Assembly: GCA_028658405.1 (NCBI GenBank)
Contig: JAKOGY010000014.1
Coordinates: 1 to 39,803 of the forward strand
Length of the DNA stretch: 39,803 nt
Direction of reading: 5' to 3'
Origin: Dolichospermum sp. ST_sed8
GTDB lineage: Bacteria; Cyanobacteriota; Cyanobacteriia; Cyanobacteriales; Nostocaceae
The notes beneath the pieces were generated by a model, which ran no database searches, was not told the origin of the DNA, and saw only the letters and a program-made list of their open reading frames with translations. The number at the start of each line of letters is the position of its first letter. Positions within the stretch are counted from its first letter, which is position 1. Made by a program: the position numbers and the translations under genes. Below are positions 17,670 to 25,583 of the stretch, piece after piece.

Positions 17670-18386
17670 CTACAATTTTGTGGAGGAATACCAATTACGA
17701 ATTTGCTGGGGGGAAACACCGAGTAAATAAGCAATGACAATAATTTGATTCAAAATGGTGGTTTGGATAATTCCTTTTTTTAACCATCTGCGAGGTGAAG
17801 TAATTACAGGTGTTTGTAATAGATAAATTTTCCCCATAGTTTTTAATTTTCTGATCAGTTCAAAGTCTTCCATAATTGGCATTTGCGGAAAATTACCAAC
17901 TTGCTGAAATACATCTTTAGTTAGGAAAATACCTTGATCACCATAGGGCATTTGCCATAGATGCGATCGCCATTTTACTCCAAATTCGACCAAACGTAAC
18001 CCCAAATTCGGGGCATTTATCCGTAAAGCAAATGCACCAGCCACAATTCCTGGTTTTGCTAAGGTTGTCCGCATCATTTCCTCAAAATTTGTCGGTAAAC
18101 GAGTATCTGCATGAAGAAACAGCAGAATTTCCCCACTAGCAGCCATAGCACCCGCATTCATTTGATTAGCACGTCCAGCAGGAGAAATAATCACTTTAAC
18201 ATTTAAGGATTTAGCTATGAATAATGTTTCATCTTGTGAACCACCATCAACTACAATTATTTCTACATTATTACTAAATTGACTGCTAATAATTGTTTCT
18301 TTAATATTACCCGCTTCATTGAGCGTGGGAATAATAATAGAAATTAAACCGTTGTTAATATTGTGATTTGTAATTTCTGCCATCAT
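17670..18386 (-). CDS. TIGR04283-type family 2 glycosyltransferase
   Basis: 238 aa. GT-A nucleotide-sugar fold: ISIIIPTLNEAGNIKETI near the N terminus, IIVVDGGSQDET (the DGGSxD motif), PAGRANQMNAGA, LLFLHADTRLP (metal-binding D-x-D-like HAD) and YGDQGIFL. The C-terminal PIMEDFELIRKLK carries the ED pair. TIGR04283 is named for a proposed role in arsenosugar synthesis, but no arsS or arsM gene is in this window, so that role is not supported here. It is separated from the gene before it by 5 bp and from TVP38 by 9 bp, an operon arrangement. Confidence 0.88.
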   Translation of the reverse strand: MMAEITNHNINNGLISIIIPTLNEAGNIKETIISSQFSNNVEIIVVDGGSQDETLFIAKSLNVKVIISPAGRANQMNAGAMAASGEILLFLHADTRLPTNFEEMMRTTLAKPGIVAGAFALRINAPNLGLRLVEFGVKWRSHLWQMPYGDQGIFLTKDVFQQVGNFPQMPIMEDFELIRKLKTMGKIYLLQTPVITSPRRWLKKGIIQTTILNQIIVIAYLLGVSPQQIRNWYSSTKL

Positions 18387-18391
18387 AGTGA

Positions 18392-18628
18392 TTAAGGATG
18401 TTTTTCGATATTATCTAAAACACCACTACGAACCATCATTTGTGGCCAAATGAATATAAAAAATCCCATCCAAATTGATAGAGGAATAGCAACTAAAATT
18501 GTCAGCCAAATAATTTTAAATATCAACCAACTACCAGTAATTAATGTGACAGTGGTGAGAATAATTGACCAAGGCTGACACCACCAAGGTTTGAACTCCC
18601 AAGGACTAATTGTTTGTTGTTCAGACAT
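18392..18628 (-). CDS. Small two-helix membrane protein (DUF6737-like)
   Basis: 78 aa from the ATG at 18628 (MSEQQTISPWEFKPWW). An in-frame ATG 17 codons further up would add HKHNFLNTK-type residues that look non-coding. It has a Trp-rich start, then two hydrophobic segments (SIILTTVTLITGSWLIF and WLTILVAIPLSIWMGFFIFIW). It matches my memory of a short conserved cyanobacterial membrane family. Function unknown. It sits 5 bp upstream of the glycosyltransferase gene. Confidence 0.7.
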   Translation of the reverse strand: MSEQQTISPWEFKPWWCQPWSIILTTVTLITGSWLIFKIIWLTILVAIPLSIWMGFFIFIWPQMMVRSGVLDNIEKHP

Positions 18629-18707
18629 CTTTGTGTTTAAAAAATTATGTTTATGAATGCAGGAGTAGAAAGAAAGCAAGAAGTTGAAACAATAATTTAT
18701 CGCGGGT

Positions 18708-19187
18708 TTACCTACCGTCAGGATTCCACTTATTTAGAGGTATATATTGATTTTGAATTAAATCCAAAGCTTCAATGACACCACTAGGACTCAATACACG
18801 AAACCAGTAAATTGGACTGGTACTTTTATCAGAGTGATTCTCAAACACTCTAATTATATAATAAGCTGTATCCGCAGTAGGATAACTCTCAACCACCGAG
18901 GAAACCCTGATGGTTCCTCTGGATAGTCTTTTAATCTCCCGCGCTTTTCGTTGCACTTGTGGTAAATTTTGGACTAAATCTAGAGCTTTTTTTGCATCTA
19001 ATTCAGAACTTTGTAGAAAGTTGGTGTTATTTGCTTGAGCTAGAAATTGAGCAGGAGCAAATGTCTTGTGACTCGGATTTGTAAAACCCTGATCAATAGT
19101 AGAATGTGGTAATAACACTACAACTAATGAAGCTAGTAAAGGGTAATAAGTGATTTTTTTTGTGGAGTTACTTCTAAGTATTTCCAT
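18708..19187 (-). CDS. Secreted protein of unknown function
   Basis: 159 aa with an N-terminal hydrophobic segment (ITYYPLLASLVVVLLPHS, about 12-30), which may be a signal peptide or anchor. The mature part is mainly helical at first (DAKKALDLVQNLPQVQRKAREIKRL shortened: AKKALDLVQNLPQVQRKA), then a beta-rich part with DTAYYIIRVFENH and YWFRVLSPSG. This C-terminal stretch looks like a small cystatin/PepSY-like fold, but that is only an impression. It is the first gene of the minus-strand run down to 16980. Confidence 0.65.
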   Translation of the reverse strand: MEILRSNSTKKITYYPLLASLVVVLLPHSTIDQGFTNPSHKTFAPAQFLAQANNTNFLQSSELDAKKALDLVQNLPQVQRKAREIKRLSRGTIRVSSVVESYPTADTAYYIIRVFENHSDKSTSPIYWFRVLSPSGVIEALDLIQNQYIPLNKWNPDGR

Positions 19188-19285
19188 TTATTTTTTTGAG
19201 CTTTTATCGTGTACATAAGTATTATATCAGTAGTGATCCCCATCTATATCAATTTTTTTAAAATACAACTAGTAGAGCGCAGCGG

Positions 19286-19420
19286 AACAATTAAATATAA
19301 TATGGGCAGGCAGGATGCCCACCCCACAATAAGTATAATATTCTTATGGGGTGGGATTTTAGACCACCAAGAGTCAACAATATTATTTTGATATTTATTT
19401 GGTTCTCATCTACTTACTTA
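19286..19420. repeat. Dispersed palindromic repeat (single copy)
   Basis: AATTAAATATAATATGGGC, then GGATGCCCACCCCACAAT, a short AT centre, and ATGGGGTGGG with AACAATATTATTTTGATATT at its right. The same block with the same right flank occurs twice in tandem at 37424-37640. The GGGTGGG/CCCACCCC arms can fold into a hairpin. It separates the 159-aa gene from the hicB fragment. Confidence 0.75.
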
Positions 19421-19474
19421 ATCAAATTTCTAAATTTTGTATTTCTGACGGGAGCAGTAAGCTCTATTTTGAAT

Positions 19475-19543
19475 TTGTTAGTTTTGAATCAAATTTTACA
19501 TAATAATTATTCTGAGACGATTAACTTTAAATCAACTGAGATA
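19475..19543 (+). pseudogene. Fragment of a hicB-like antitoxin gene
   Basis: The bases TTGAATCAAATTTTACATAA and TTATTCTGAGACGATTAACTTTAA follow nearly the same order as 21399-21445 in the intact hicB (TTGAATCAAATTGTACCTAA, TTATTCTGGTACGATTAACTTTGA). Translated, the fragment keeps LVLNQI-like and NNYSxTINF. Only the C-terminal third remains, and no hicA follows. It is a decayed copy or the remains of an earlier duplication. Confidence 0.7.
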
Positions 19544-19726
19544 TTGCATCATTAAGAACTTTTTTTACCTCTTTTTCCTATTCATTTTTAATAATAACTT
19601 ATTAGTAACTTTGACTACTTTTAGTATTTTTTAAAGAGTTCCAAATAAACGGCAAAACCTATCATAATTTTGTTACATATTTGTTAAGAAAGGTTACACG
19701 ACTCTTAACAAAAGGAAATATTTTTT
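19544..19726. other. NDH-2 upstream region
   Basis: AT-rich leader before the NDH-2 gene. It contains GTTACATATTTGTTAAG and a nearby second GTTACA (near 19672 and 19694), a short direct repeat that could be a regulator site. AAAGGA lies about 10 bases before the ATG. Confidence 0.35.
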
Positions 19727-21082
19727 ATGGTTGTTCCCAGTGAGAAAAATGCACCACATGAGGTTGTCATCATTGGTGGTGGCTTTGGTGGACTGTATGC
19801 AGCAAAGGCTCTTGGTAAAACAAATGTAAATGTTACTCTCATTGATAAACGTAATTTTCACCTATTTCAGCCACTTTTATATCAAGTTGCCACAGGTACG
19901 TTATCACCTTCTGATATTTCCGCACCATTGCGATCTGTATTCAGCAAAAGCAAAAATACAAAAGTGTTATTGGGAGAAGTAAAGAATATTGATCCCAAGG
20001 CACAACAAGTTATTTTGGGTGATGAAATAATACCTTATGATACCTTGATTGTGGCCACAGGTGCGAAGCATTCCTATTTTGGTAAGGATAACTGGAAAGA
20101 ATTTGCTCCTGGTTTAAAAACTGTGGAAGATGCTCTAGAAATGCGTCGGCGGATATTTTCGGCATTTGAATCCGCAGAAAAGGAAACTGATCCTGAAAAA
20201 CGCCGGGCTTTCTTAACTTTTGTGATTGTGGGGGGAGGTCCGACTGGTGTAGAATTATCAGGAGCGATCGCTGAATTAGCATACCAAACTCTCAAGGAAG
20301 ATTTCCGCAACATCGACACTTCAGAAGCGAAAATTATCCTATTGCAAGGGGGCGATCGCATTCTCCCACACATTGCGCCAGTATTATCGAAAGTAGCAAT
20401 AGAATCTTTACAAAAATTGGGTGTGGTTATTCACACTCAAACCAGAGTCACAAATATTGAAAATGACATCGTTACTTTCAAGCAAAACAATGAATTGACA
20501 GAAATTCCCTCAAAAACTATCTTGTGGGCAGCAGGTGTACAAGGTTCGGCTTTGGGGAAAATTCTCGCAGAACGGACAGACGTAGAATGTGATTTCTCTG
20601 CCAGAGTAATTGTAGAACCTGACTTGAGTATCAAGGGTTATAAAAACATTTTTGTAATTGGAGATCTAGCCAATTTCTCCCATCAAAATGACAAACCCTT
20701 ACCTGGTGTTGCACCTGTCGCCAAACAACAAGGAGAGTATGTAGGTAAACTCATTAAACGACGGCTTAAAGGTCATACTTTGCCAGACTTTCGTTATACC
20801 GACGTGGGTAGTTTGGCGATGATTGGGCAAAATTTAGCTGTTGTAGATTTAGGTTTTATTAAACTTACAGGTTTCCTAGCTTGGATATTTTGGTTAATAA
20901 TTCATATCTACTTCTTAATTGAGTTTGACACTAAATTATTAGTAGTAATTCAATGGGCGTGGAATTATACTACTCGTAATCGTCGTTCTCGATTGATTAC
21001 AGGTAAAGCTGTTAGACCAAAAACTGTTAACAATAGCAGTCATTCCCCAACTACAGAAAAGAAGCAGCCAGCCAAACTCTAA
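19727..21082 (+). CDS. Type II NADH dehydrogenase (NDH-2)
   Basis: 451 aa. A single-subunit, non-proton-pumping enzyme passing electrons from NAD(P)H via FAD to quinone at the membrane. FAD-binding GGGFGG is at 17-22; HLFQPLLYQVATGTLSP is the quinone-site signature of NDH-2; the NAD-binding GGGPTGVELSGAIAEL is near 170; a late FAD contact is IFVIGDLAN. The C terminus has an amphipathic or membrane segment (FLAWIFWLIIHIYFLIEF), then a basic tail. Cyanobacteria carry several Ndb paralogs; I cannot say which one this is. Confidence 0.92.
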   Translation: MVVPSEKNAPHEVVIIGGGFGGLYAAKALGKTNVNVTLIDKRNFHLFQPLLYQVATGTLSPSDISAPLRSVFSKSKNTKVLLGEVKNIDPKAQQVILGDEIIPYDTLIVATGAKHSYFGKDNWKEFAPGLKTVEDALEMRRRIFSAFESAEKETDPEKRRAFLTFVIVGGGPTGVELSGAIAELAYQTLKEDFRNIDTSEAKIILLQGGDRILPHIAPVLSKVAIESLQKLGVVIHTQTRVTNIENDIVTFKQNNELTEIPSKTILWAAGVQGSALGKILAERTDVECDFSARVIVEPDLSIKGYKNIFVIGDLANFSHQNDKPLPGVAPVAKQQGEYVGKLIKRRLKGHTLPDFRYTDVGSLAMIGQNLAVVDLGFIKLTGFLAWIFWLIIHIYFLIEFDTKLLVVIQWAWNYTTRNRRSRLITGKAVRPKTVNNSSHSPTTEKKQPAKL

Positions 21083-21243
21083 GATTTGTGGTTTGTAGTA
21101 GCATTGCATCAAATTCCATCTGCAAATCCGCCATTCCTTCAACACTGAATTCAATTAGTGTGAGGTGGCGGTTTTAATTGTGAAAATTGCCATATTTGTG
21201 ATATAATAAATCCAGTTTTATCAATTTACCAAAACTTTTGATA

Positions 21244-21486
21244 ATGACACAAATTACATATAAAGTTGAAGCCTTTTGGGATGGAGAAGCAGAAGTTTGG
21301 GTGGCAACGAGCGAAGATATCCCAGGTTTGGTAACAGAAACTTCTACAATTGATCTTTTAACAGAAAAACTAAGATTAATGATTCCAGAATTATTAGTAT
21401 TGAATCAAATTGTACCTAATAATTATTCTGGTACGATTAACTTTGAGTTAATAAGTCATCGTCAAGAATTGATTCAGGTAGCGTAA
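21244..21486 (+). CDS. hicB: HicB-like antitoxin (DUF1902 type)
   Basis: 80 aa from ATG 21244; a TTG two codons earlier is less likely. The partial RNase-H-like HicB fold is seen: YKVEAFWDGEAEVWVATSED with IPGLVTE, then helix TIDLLTEKLRLMIPELL and the last strand TINFELI. There is no C-terminal DNA-binding domain, as in the DUF1902 subgroup. It probably neutralises the HicA encoded 3 bp downstream. A degraded copy of its 3' third lies at 19475-19543. Confidence 0.85.
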   Translation: MTQITYKVEAFWDGEAEVWVATSEDIPGLVTETSTIDLLTEKLRLMIPELLVLNQIVPNNYSGTINFELISHRQELIQVA

Positions 21487-21489
21487 TAG

Positions 21490-21687
21490 ATGAGTACATC
21501 ATTTACACCTGAATTAAAAAAACTGCTTTCAGACGCAAATTGCTATTTTGAAAGGCAAGGTAAAGGAGATCATGAAATTTGGTATAGTCCAATTACAGAA
21601 CGTCGGTTTGTCGTTGATAGTTGTATCAAGTCCCGGCATACTGCTAATATAGTTTTGAAACAAGCTGGATTATCTAAATATTTTTAA
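21490..21687 (+). CDS. hicA: HicA-like mRNA interferase toxin
   Basis: 65 aa. dsRBD-like fold of HicA with the catalytic His28 in GKGDHEIWYSP, then RRFVVDSCIKSRHTANIVLKQAG. HicA toxins cleave mRNA in the ribosome-independent manner. It is preceded by antitoxin hicB with a 3-bp gap, so they are translationally coupled. All key residues are present and the pair looks functional. Antitoxin-first order is one of the two known arrangements. Confidence 0.88.
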   Translation: MSTSFTPELKKLLSDANCYFERQGKGDHEIWYSPITERRFVVDSCIKSRHTANIVLKQAGLSKYF

Positions 21688-21816
21688 ACTGGAGAAATCA
21701 ACTATTTCTTGGGTTGGGTTGTAGCTTGCTTTCCGTAGGGCATGAAATAGAACTCAGTATTAATGGTATAATACTGATACAATGATTGAGTTTGTTAGAC
21801 ATTAACAGTACCATTA

Positions 21817-22259
21817 TTAAATAAACAATGCTGGAGAAACATTAAAAAATTCTCCTAATGCTTTTCCTTGAGCTTTACTAATTGCTCTTTTCCTATTCAC
21901 AACCATGGCTAACGCCACGCTACGCTATCGGAAACCACACCTTTAGAACCAATAATTCCGACTAAATCAGATTGTTTAATTCCTTTAGCATCCATTAAAT
22001 GTTCTAGCATTGCATGGGGTGATGATGGTTCAATAGGATAGTGTTTATTTTCAAATTCTTCAATGAGTGTAACTAATAATTGTAGTATAGCAGTTTGTTC
22101 TGGTGTCCGTTCTTTACAAGCCATTAATTTCTCAACAGTTTCTAAAGCACGATAGCTTCGCTCGCCGCAGGCATCATATTCTGCTTCTGTTGTAATAACT
22201 TGGGGTTGATATTCCACCAAGAGTTGACTGTAGGTGGTTTTGTCTAAGGAAATAGTCAT
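21817..22259 (-). pseudogene. HigA-like antitoxin gene broken by two small repeats
   Basis: Reads MTISLDKTTYSQLLVEYQPQ, ..., then ENKHYPIEPSSPHAMLEHLMDAKGIKQSDLVGIIGSKGVVS (quoted in pieces), the cyanobacterial HigA/XRE antitoxin layout. At 22150-22173 an in-frame repeat adds about eight residues (ACGERSYR). At about 21907-21930 a second repeat (GATAGCGTAGCG...GCGTTAGCC) breaks the frame and brings a TAG. After it the original frame resumes in another phase as VVNRKRAISKAQGKALGEF and FNVSPALFI, ending at 21817. The helix-turn-helix is thus split; a truncated 116-aa product is possible. No HigB toxin is beside it. Confidence 0.82.
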
Positions 22260-22356
22260 GATTAACTGTGAATTACTCAATTTTGTACACGATACGCATA
22301 CTAATTAAAGACTATGCTATAATCTGCATTAGTGTAAAATTTTACCATAAATAGAG

Positions 22357-22521
22357 ATGAGTAACAACACTCAAGATGTACTCACAGAGGGTAAAACTCA
22401 ATATGGACTACCAATTGCAGAATCAATAACTGATTTACAGGATCAAGAGCGTAGATTTCCAAAAAAGATCCGCCAATTATTTGAAAAAATATCTGATGAT
22501 ATTGGTCTACAAAAGAGATAA
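22357..22521 (+). CDS. Small ORF (54 aa) before the helicase gene
   Basis: ATG at 22357, TAA at 22519-22521. Reads MSNNTQDVLTEGKTQYGLPI, then AESITDLQDQERRFPKKIRQ and LFEKISDDIGLQKR, a hydrophilic, helical peptide. It ends 13 bp before the helicase ATG, so it probably shares its mRNA. A TATAAT at 22318-22323 can be its -10. No homolog family comes to mind; it may be a helicase partner, or a leader. Confidence 0.55.
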   Translation: MSNNTQDVLTEGKTQYGLPIAESITDLQDQERRFPKKIRQLFEKISDDIGLQKR

Positions 22522-22534
22522 AAGGTAATATTAT

Positions 22535-24394
22535 ATGACAATTCATCTTTCGGAAACACAACAAAAAATTGTTCAACATGGTAATGGAGCATTGTTAGTT
22601 ATTGCAGGACCGGGTACAGGTAAAACTCGTGTTTTAACAGAAAGAGTTAGACGTTTACTCACTGAAGATCAAGGACATTTTCGCATCCTAGCTTTAACCT
22701 TTACTAACAAAGCAGCCAACGAGATGAAAGAACGTTTGCGAGAGTTTCCAAATATAAATCAACGTGCTTTTATTGGTACATTACATAGTTTTTGTTTAGA
22801 AGTATTAGCAAATAGAGGTAAAGCTGTAGGAATTGAAGGTCGTCCTAATATTCTCGAATCTAACCAAGATCGTAAACAAATATTATTACAAGCAGTCATG
22901 GATGATCCAGAACTAAAATATGAATTAAAAAATGCTGGTGAACCAAAACAGCAGAATAAGCTGCTCACAAATTGGTTTGAGATAATTGAGAAAGCTAAAA
23001 GGAATTTACAATTTCCTGAAATGCTAACTAATCCAATCGAAAGAAAAGTATATGAAGCTTATAATGAAGTTCTCCGTACATCTAATGCAGTAGATTTTGA
23101 TGATCTATTATTATTGACATACCAACTATTTACAGAACGTCCCAAAATCGCTGATTTTTACCGTCGGTTATACAGATATATTTGTATTGATGAAGCACAA
23201 GATTTAAATGAAGTTCAATATAAGGTACTTCTTGCACTTTGTGGTATTGAATATCGAAATGTAATGATGGTTGGAGATCCTAAACAGGCAATATTCGGTT
23301 GGAATGGAGCAAATCCTCAATATCTGGATAACTTTGAAGAAGATTTTAAAGCACAGAAAATTGAAATGCTAGAAAATTTTCGTTCATCTCAAACAGTTGT
23401 TAATGCAGCTAAGTCCTTAGATTCAAAATATCAAGCAGAAGGAAAATTGCCTATTATTGGAGAATTAAAATTCATAGGAGGCGAGAATGAAAAAGATGAG
23501 GCAATTTTAGTATTAGATTATATTAAAAATCTAATTGATAAGGGACATCCAGACGTTGAAAACCCTATAACTTGGGGAAGTTGTGCATTAATAGGTCGGA
23601 CTCGATATGTACTTTCTTCTGTAGAAAATGAATTAATTAATAGAGGATATCCTTACTACAAAGAAATTTCACCGCAAGATGAAAGTGAATCTGATCTACT
23701 AAAAGATTTTGACCTATGTATGCGAATCATAGCTAATCCTCGCTCTCATCTTCATATTGGAAAACTAATCAACCGTTGGAATATAGATGAACAATTTGCA
23801 TCTTATAAGAATTTCAATAATGGTTTAGAGATTTTGCAGTCAATATCTAAAAAAATCTCTGACGAAAAACAAAAAGCAGTGTTAAAAGCTGTAGAAGTAA
23901 TGAATTGGACTGGACAAAGTTTCGATTTTATTAAGGCAATGAATAGCTTAAAAGAATTTGCCAATACGCTAGAAAATTCAGAAGAAGAACGTGCTTTAAT
24001 TATTAAAGATACTGAAGTATGGCGAAACCATTGGAACATTTTTTTACGTTCAAAACCTGGTGGTAATCCTAGTCTTTCATCATTTCTTAATCATATTGCT
24101 TTAGGCACTACTCAACCAGCAAATCATGAAGGTATCTCATTATTAACGATTGGAAAAGCTAAAGGTTTAGAGTTTGATGTAGTTATTGTTATGGGTATGA
24201 CAGAGGGAACATTTCCTGATTACCGTGCTAAAAATGATGCTGCTTTAGAAGATGAAAAGCATAATATATTTGTTGCTGTTACTCGTTCTAAGAGAATATT
24301 AGGTTTCTCGTATCCAAAAGTAAAAATGATGCCTTGGAAAGAAGAAAAAAGACAACAACAATCCCGATATCTCACGATTCTGAAATCTGTATAA
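22535..24394 (+). CDS. UvrD/PcrA-like superfamily 1A DNA helicase
   Basis: 619 aa, about 100 shorter than housekeeping UvrD/PcrA. All SF1A motifs are present: Q-motif LSETQQKIV, Walker A AGPGTGKT (24-31), Ia LTFTNKAANEM, II DEAQ (219-222), III GDPKQAIFGWNGA (247-259), IV LENFRSS, V GKAKGLEFDVVIVMG and VI VAVTRSKRILGFSYPK. It unwinds DNA 3' to 5' with ATP. The short length and its place among toxin-antitoxin genes suggest an accessory helicase rather than the main UvrD. Gabija GajB is of this type, but no GajA-like nuclease is beside it, so no defence system can be claimed. Confidence 0.9.
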   Translation: MTIHLSETQQKIVQHGNGALLVIAGPGTGKTRVLTERVRRLLTEDQGHFRILALTFTNKAANEMKERLREFPNINQRAFIGTLHSFCLEVLANRGKAVGIEGRPNILESNQDRKQILLQAVMDDPELKYELKNAGEPKQQNKLLTNWFEIIEKAKRNLQFPEMLTNPIERKVYEAYNEVLRTSNAVDFDDLLLLTYQLFTERPKIADFYRRLYRYICIDEAQDLNEVQYKVLLALCGIEYRNVMMVGDPKQAIFGWNGANPQYLDNFEEDFKAQKIEMLENFRSSQTVVNAAKSLDSKYQAEGKLPIIGELKFIGGENEKDEAILVLDYIKNLIDKGHPDVENPITWGSCALIGRTRYVLSSVENELINRGYPYYKEISPQDESESDLLKDFDLCMRIIANPRSHLHIGKLINRWNIDEQFASYKNFNNGLEILQSISKKISDEKQKAVLKAVEVMNWTGQSFDFIKAMNSLKEFANTLENSEEERALIIKDTEVWRNHWNIFLRSKPGGNPSLSSFLNHIALGTTQPANHEGISLLTIGKAKGLEFDVVIVMGMTEGTFPDYRAKNDAALEDEKHNIFVAVTRSKRILGFSYPKVKMMPWKEEKRQQQSRYLTILKSV

Positions 24395-24694
24395 AAACTA
24401 ATTAAAAAACATCATTTCCTTAAAACACTGATAACTGGTGTTCGCTTTCCTTTCTCAACCTAAGACGATAATCATACCATTCCTGTATTAGATGATAATA
24501 TTGGCAACGAGTAGGTTGGGTTGAATAAAATGAATGACATTAGCGCACCACCTGGGCACCTTCCCTGGGTTTGGCTGTACAGGAATGTATGGCATTGCAA
24601 TGAACAAACCAGGACAGCTTATCCAGCCTTGATTCTGAGGGATGATTTAAAGGTTTCTTAACTAAGATTTGACAAAAATATTTGACAATGTTAT
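24395..24694. other. Spacer downstream of the helicase
   Basis: 300 bp between convergent genes. Contains GTAGGTTGGGTTGAAT (near 24511), the mirror of the CAACCCAACCTACG motif at 25522, part of a common cyanobacterial intergenic repeat. No gene is seen. Confidence 0.4.
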
Positions 24695-25150
24695 TCAGTT
24701 TATTTGAATATTTTGCCATAAATCAGCAGTAACAAACCTTGACAAATGACCAACATTAGTTGTGGCGATCGCAACATCTGCAACATTTAAAGTTACAGCT
24801 TGAGCAACTAAAATTATATCTCCATCTATTGTTTTATCACCTGCTGTTGGTTGTCCTTGTTGTCGAGCTTGCGCCCAAAATAAAGCAGCTTGACGCATTG
24901 CATTTGTTGTAATTGGTAGATATTCTACTAGTTGAGTTAATTCATCTAAACGGGCAATACCTTTAAATTTATTTGCTCTTAATAATTCTCGTCGCACTTC
25001 ATAATCAGCAATTTCAGGAATGATAACTCTACTACCTGAAAAAATTAGCATTTGTAGCCATTTAGCACAAGCAAGGCTTTCATCTGATAATTTTGGATTT
25101 GTGACTAAACCTATTGGTCCAGCATCTAATAAAACAACTCGATTTACCAA
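24695..25150 (-). CDS. PIN-domain protein, VapC-like toxin
   Basis: 151 aa. PIN-fold acids: Asp9 (VVLLDAGPIG), Glu51 (YEVRREL), Asp109 and Asp111 (IDGDIILVAQA), and the C-terminal ATTNVGHLSRF, where the TxN motif binds metal. These are Mg-dependent RNases that cut tRNA or rRNA in VapBC systems. The start is a TTG (25148-25150) that overlaps the stop of the antitoxin gene in another phase (ACTTGGTAA), with AAAGG 6 bases before it, a mark of translational coupling. Confidence 0.82.
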   Translation of the reverse strand: MVNRVVLLDAGPIGLVTNPKLSDESLACAKWLQMLIFSGSRVIIPEIADYEVRRELLRANKFKGIARLDELTQLVEYLPITTNAMRQAALFWAQARQQGQPTAGDKTIDGDIILVAQAVTLNVADVAIATTNVGHLSRFVTADLWQNIQIN

Positions 25151-25428
25151 GTTATACCTTTTAATTCAACTGGGAATAATTGACGATTGGATAAACGATT
25201 TTCATCTAAAGCATTAATTAAATATTCCCCTGTTTCCTGCTGTTCCTGTTCATCACTTTCATCTATCCAAGACTGAAGTACATTAACTATTTTCAATTGT
25301 TTTTCTTTTTGTAGAATAGATTTTTGGATAAGATCCAATGTATATATTTCCACAGAAAGTCCTTGCTGTTGTGCTTCCTGTGCTAAATACTGTTCTAATT
25401 CTGGTGGTAAGCTGAGGGTTAGTGTCAT
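25144..25428 (-). CDS. VapB-like antitoxin partner of the PIN protein
   Basis: 94 aa from ATG 25428 (MTLTLSLPPELEQYLAQEA); 20 extra in-frame codons upstream look non-coding. The N terminus is a short beta strand and helix of the ribbon-helix-helix kind (LTLSLPPELEQYLAQEAQQQ), then an acidic, Gln-rich helix (DESDEQEQQETGEYL) likely to wrap the toxin. It overlaps the toxin gene by 7 bp. RHH-type binding of its own promoter is inferred from the family. Confidence 0.72.
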   Translation of the reverse strand: MTLTLSLPPELEQYLAQEAQQQGLSVEIYTLDLIQKSILQKEKQLKIVNVLQSWIDESDEQEQQETGEYLINALDENRLSNRQLFPVELKGITW

Positions 25429-25583
25429 AAGTCTATTGTGGGTGACTTTATATATTGTAAACCTGCAAAAACAAAAAATTAACTCCAAAATACCAATAAG
25501 CGTTGTTGGGTTTCGTTCCTCAACCCAACCTACGATTTATAATTGATCGGATAACCTGCACACCTACATTTAGGCATGAGACT

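Noticed and set aside
17670-18386. Arsenosugar biosynthesis cluster
   Set aside because: Only the TIGR04283 glycosyltransferase is present; no arsM, arsS or arsenic regulator lies in the window.
22535-24394. Gabija or similar anti-phage system built on the UvrD-like helicase
   Set aside because: No GajA-like ATPase/TOPRIM gene or other nuclease is adjacent; neighbours are a 54-aa ORF, a broken antitoxin and a VapBC-like pair.
25503-25583. Longer IleS start at TTG 25503
   Set aside because: The extra codons come from a CAACCCAACCTACG intergenic repeat; the family N terminus begins at the GTG 25584.
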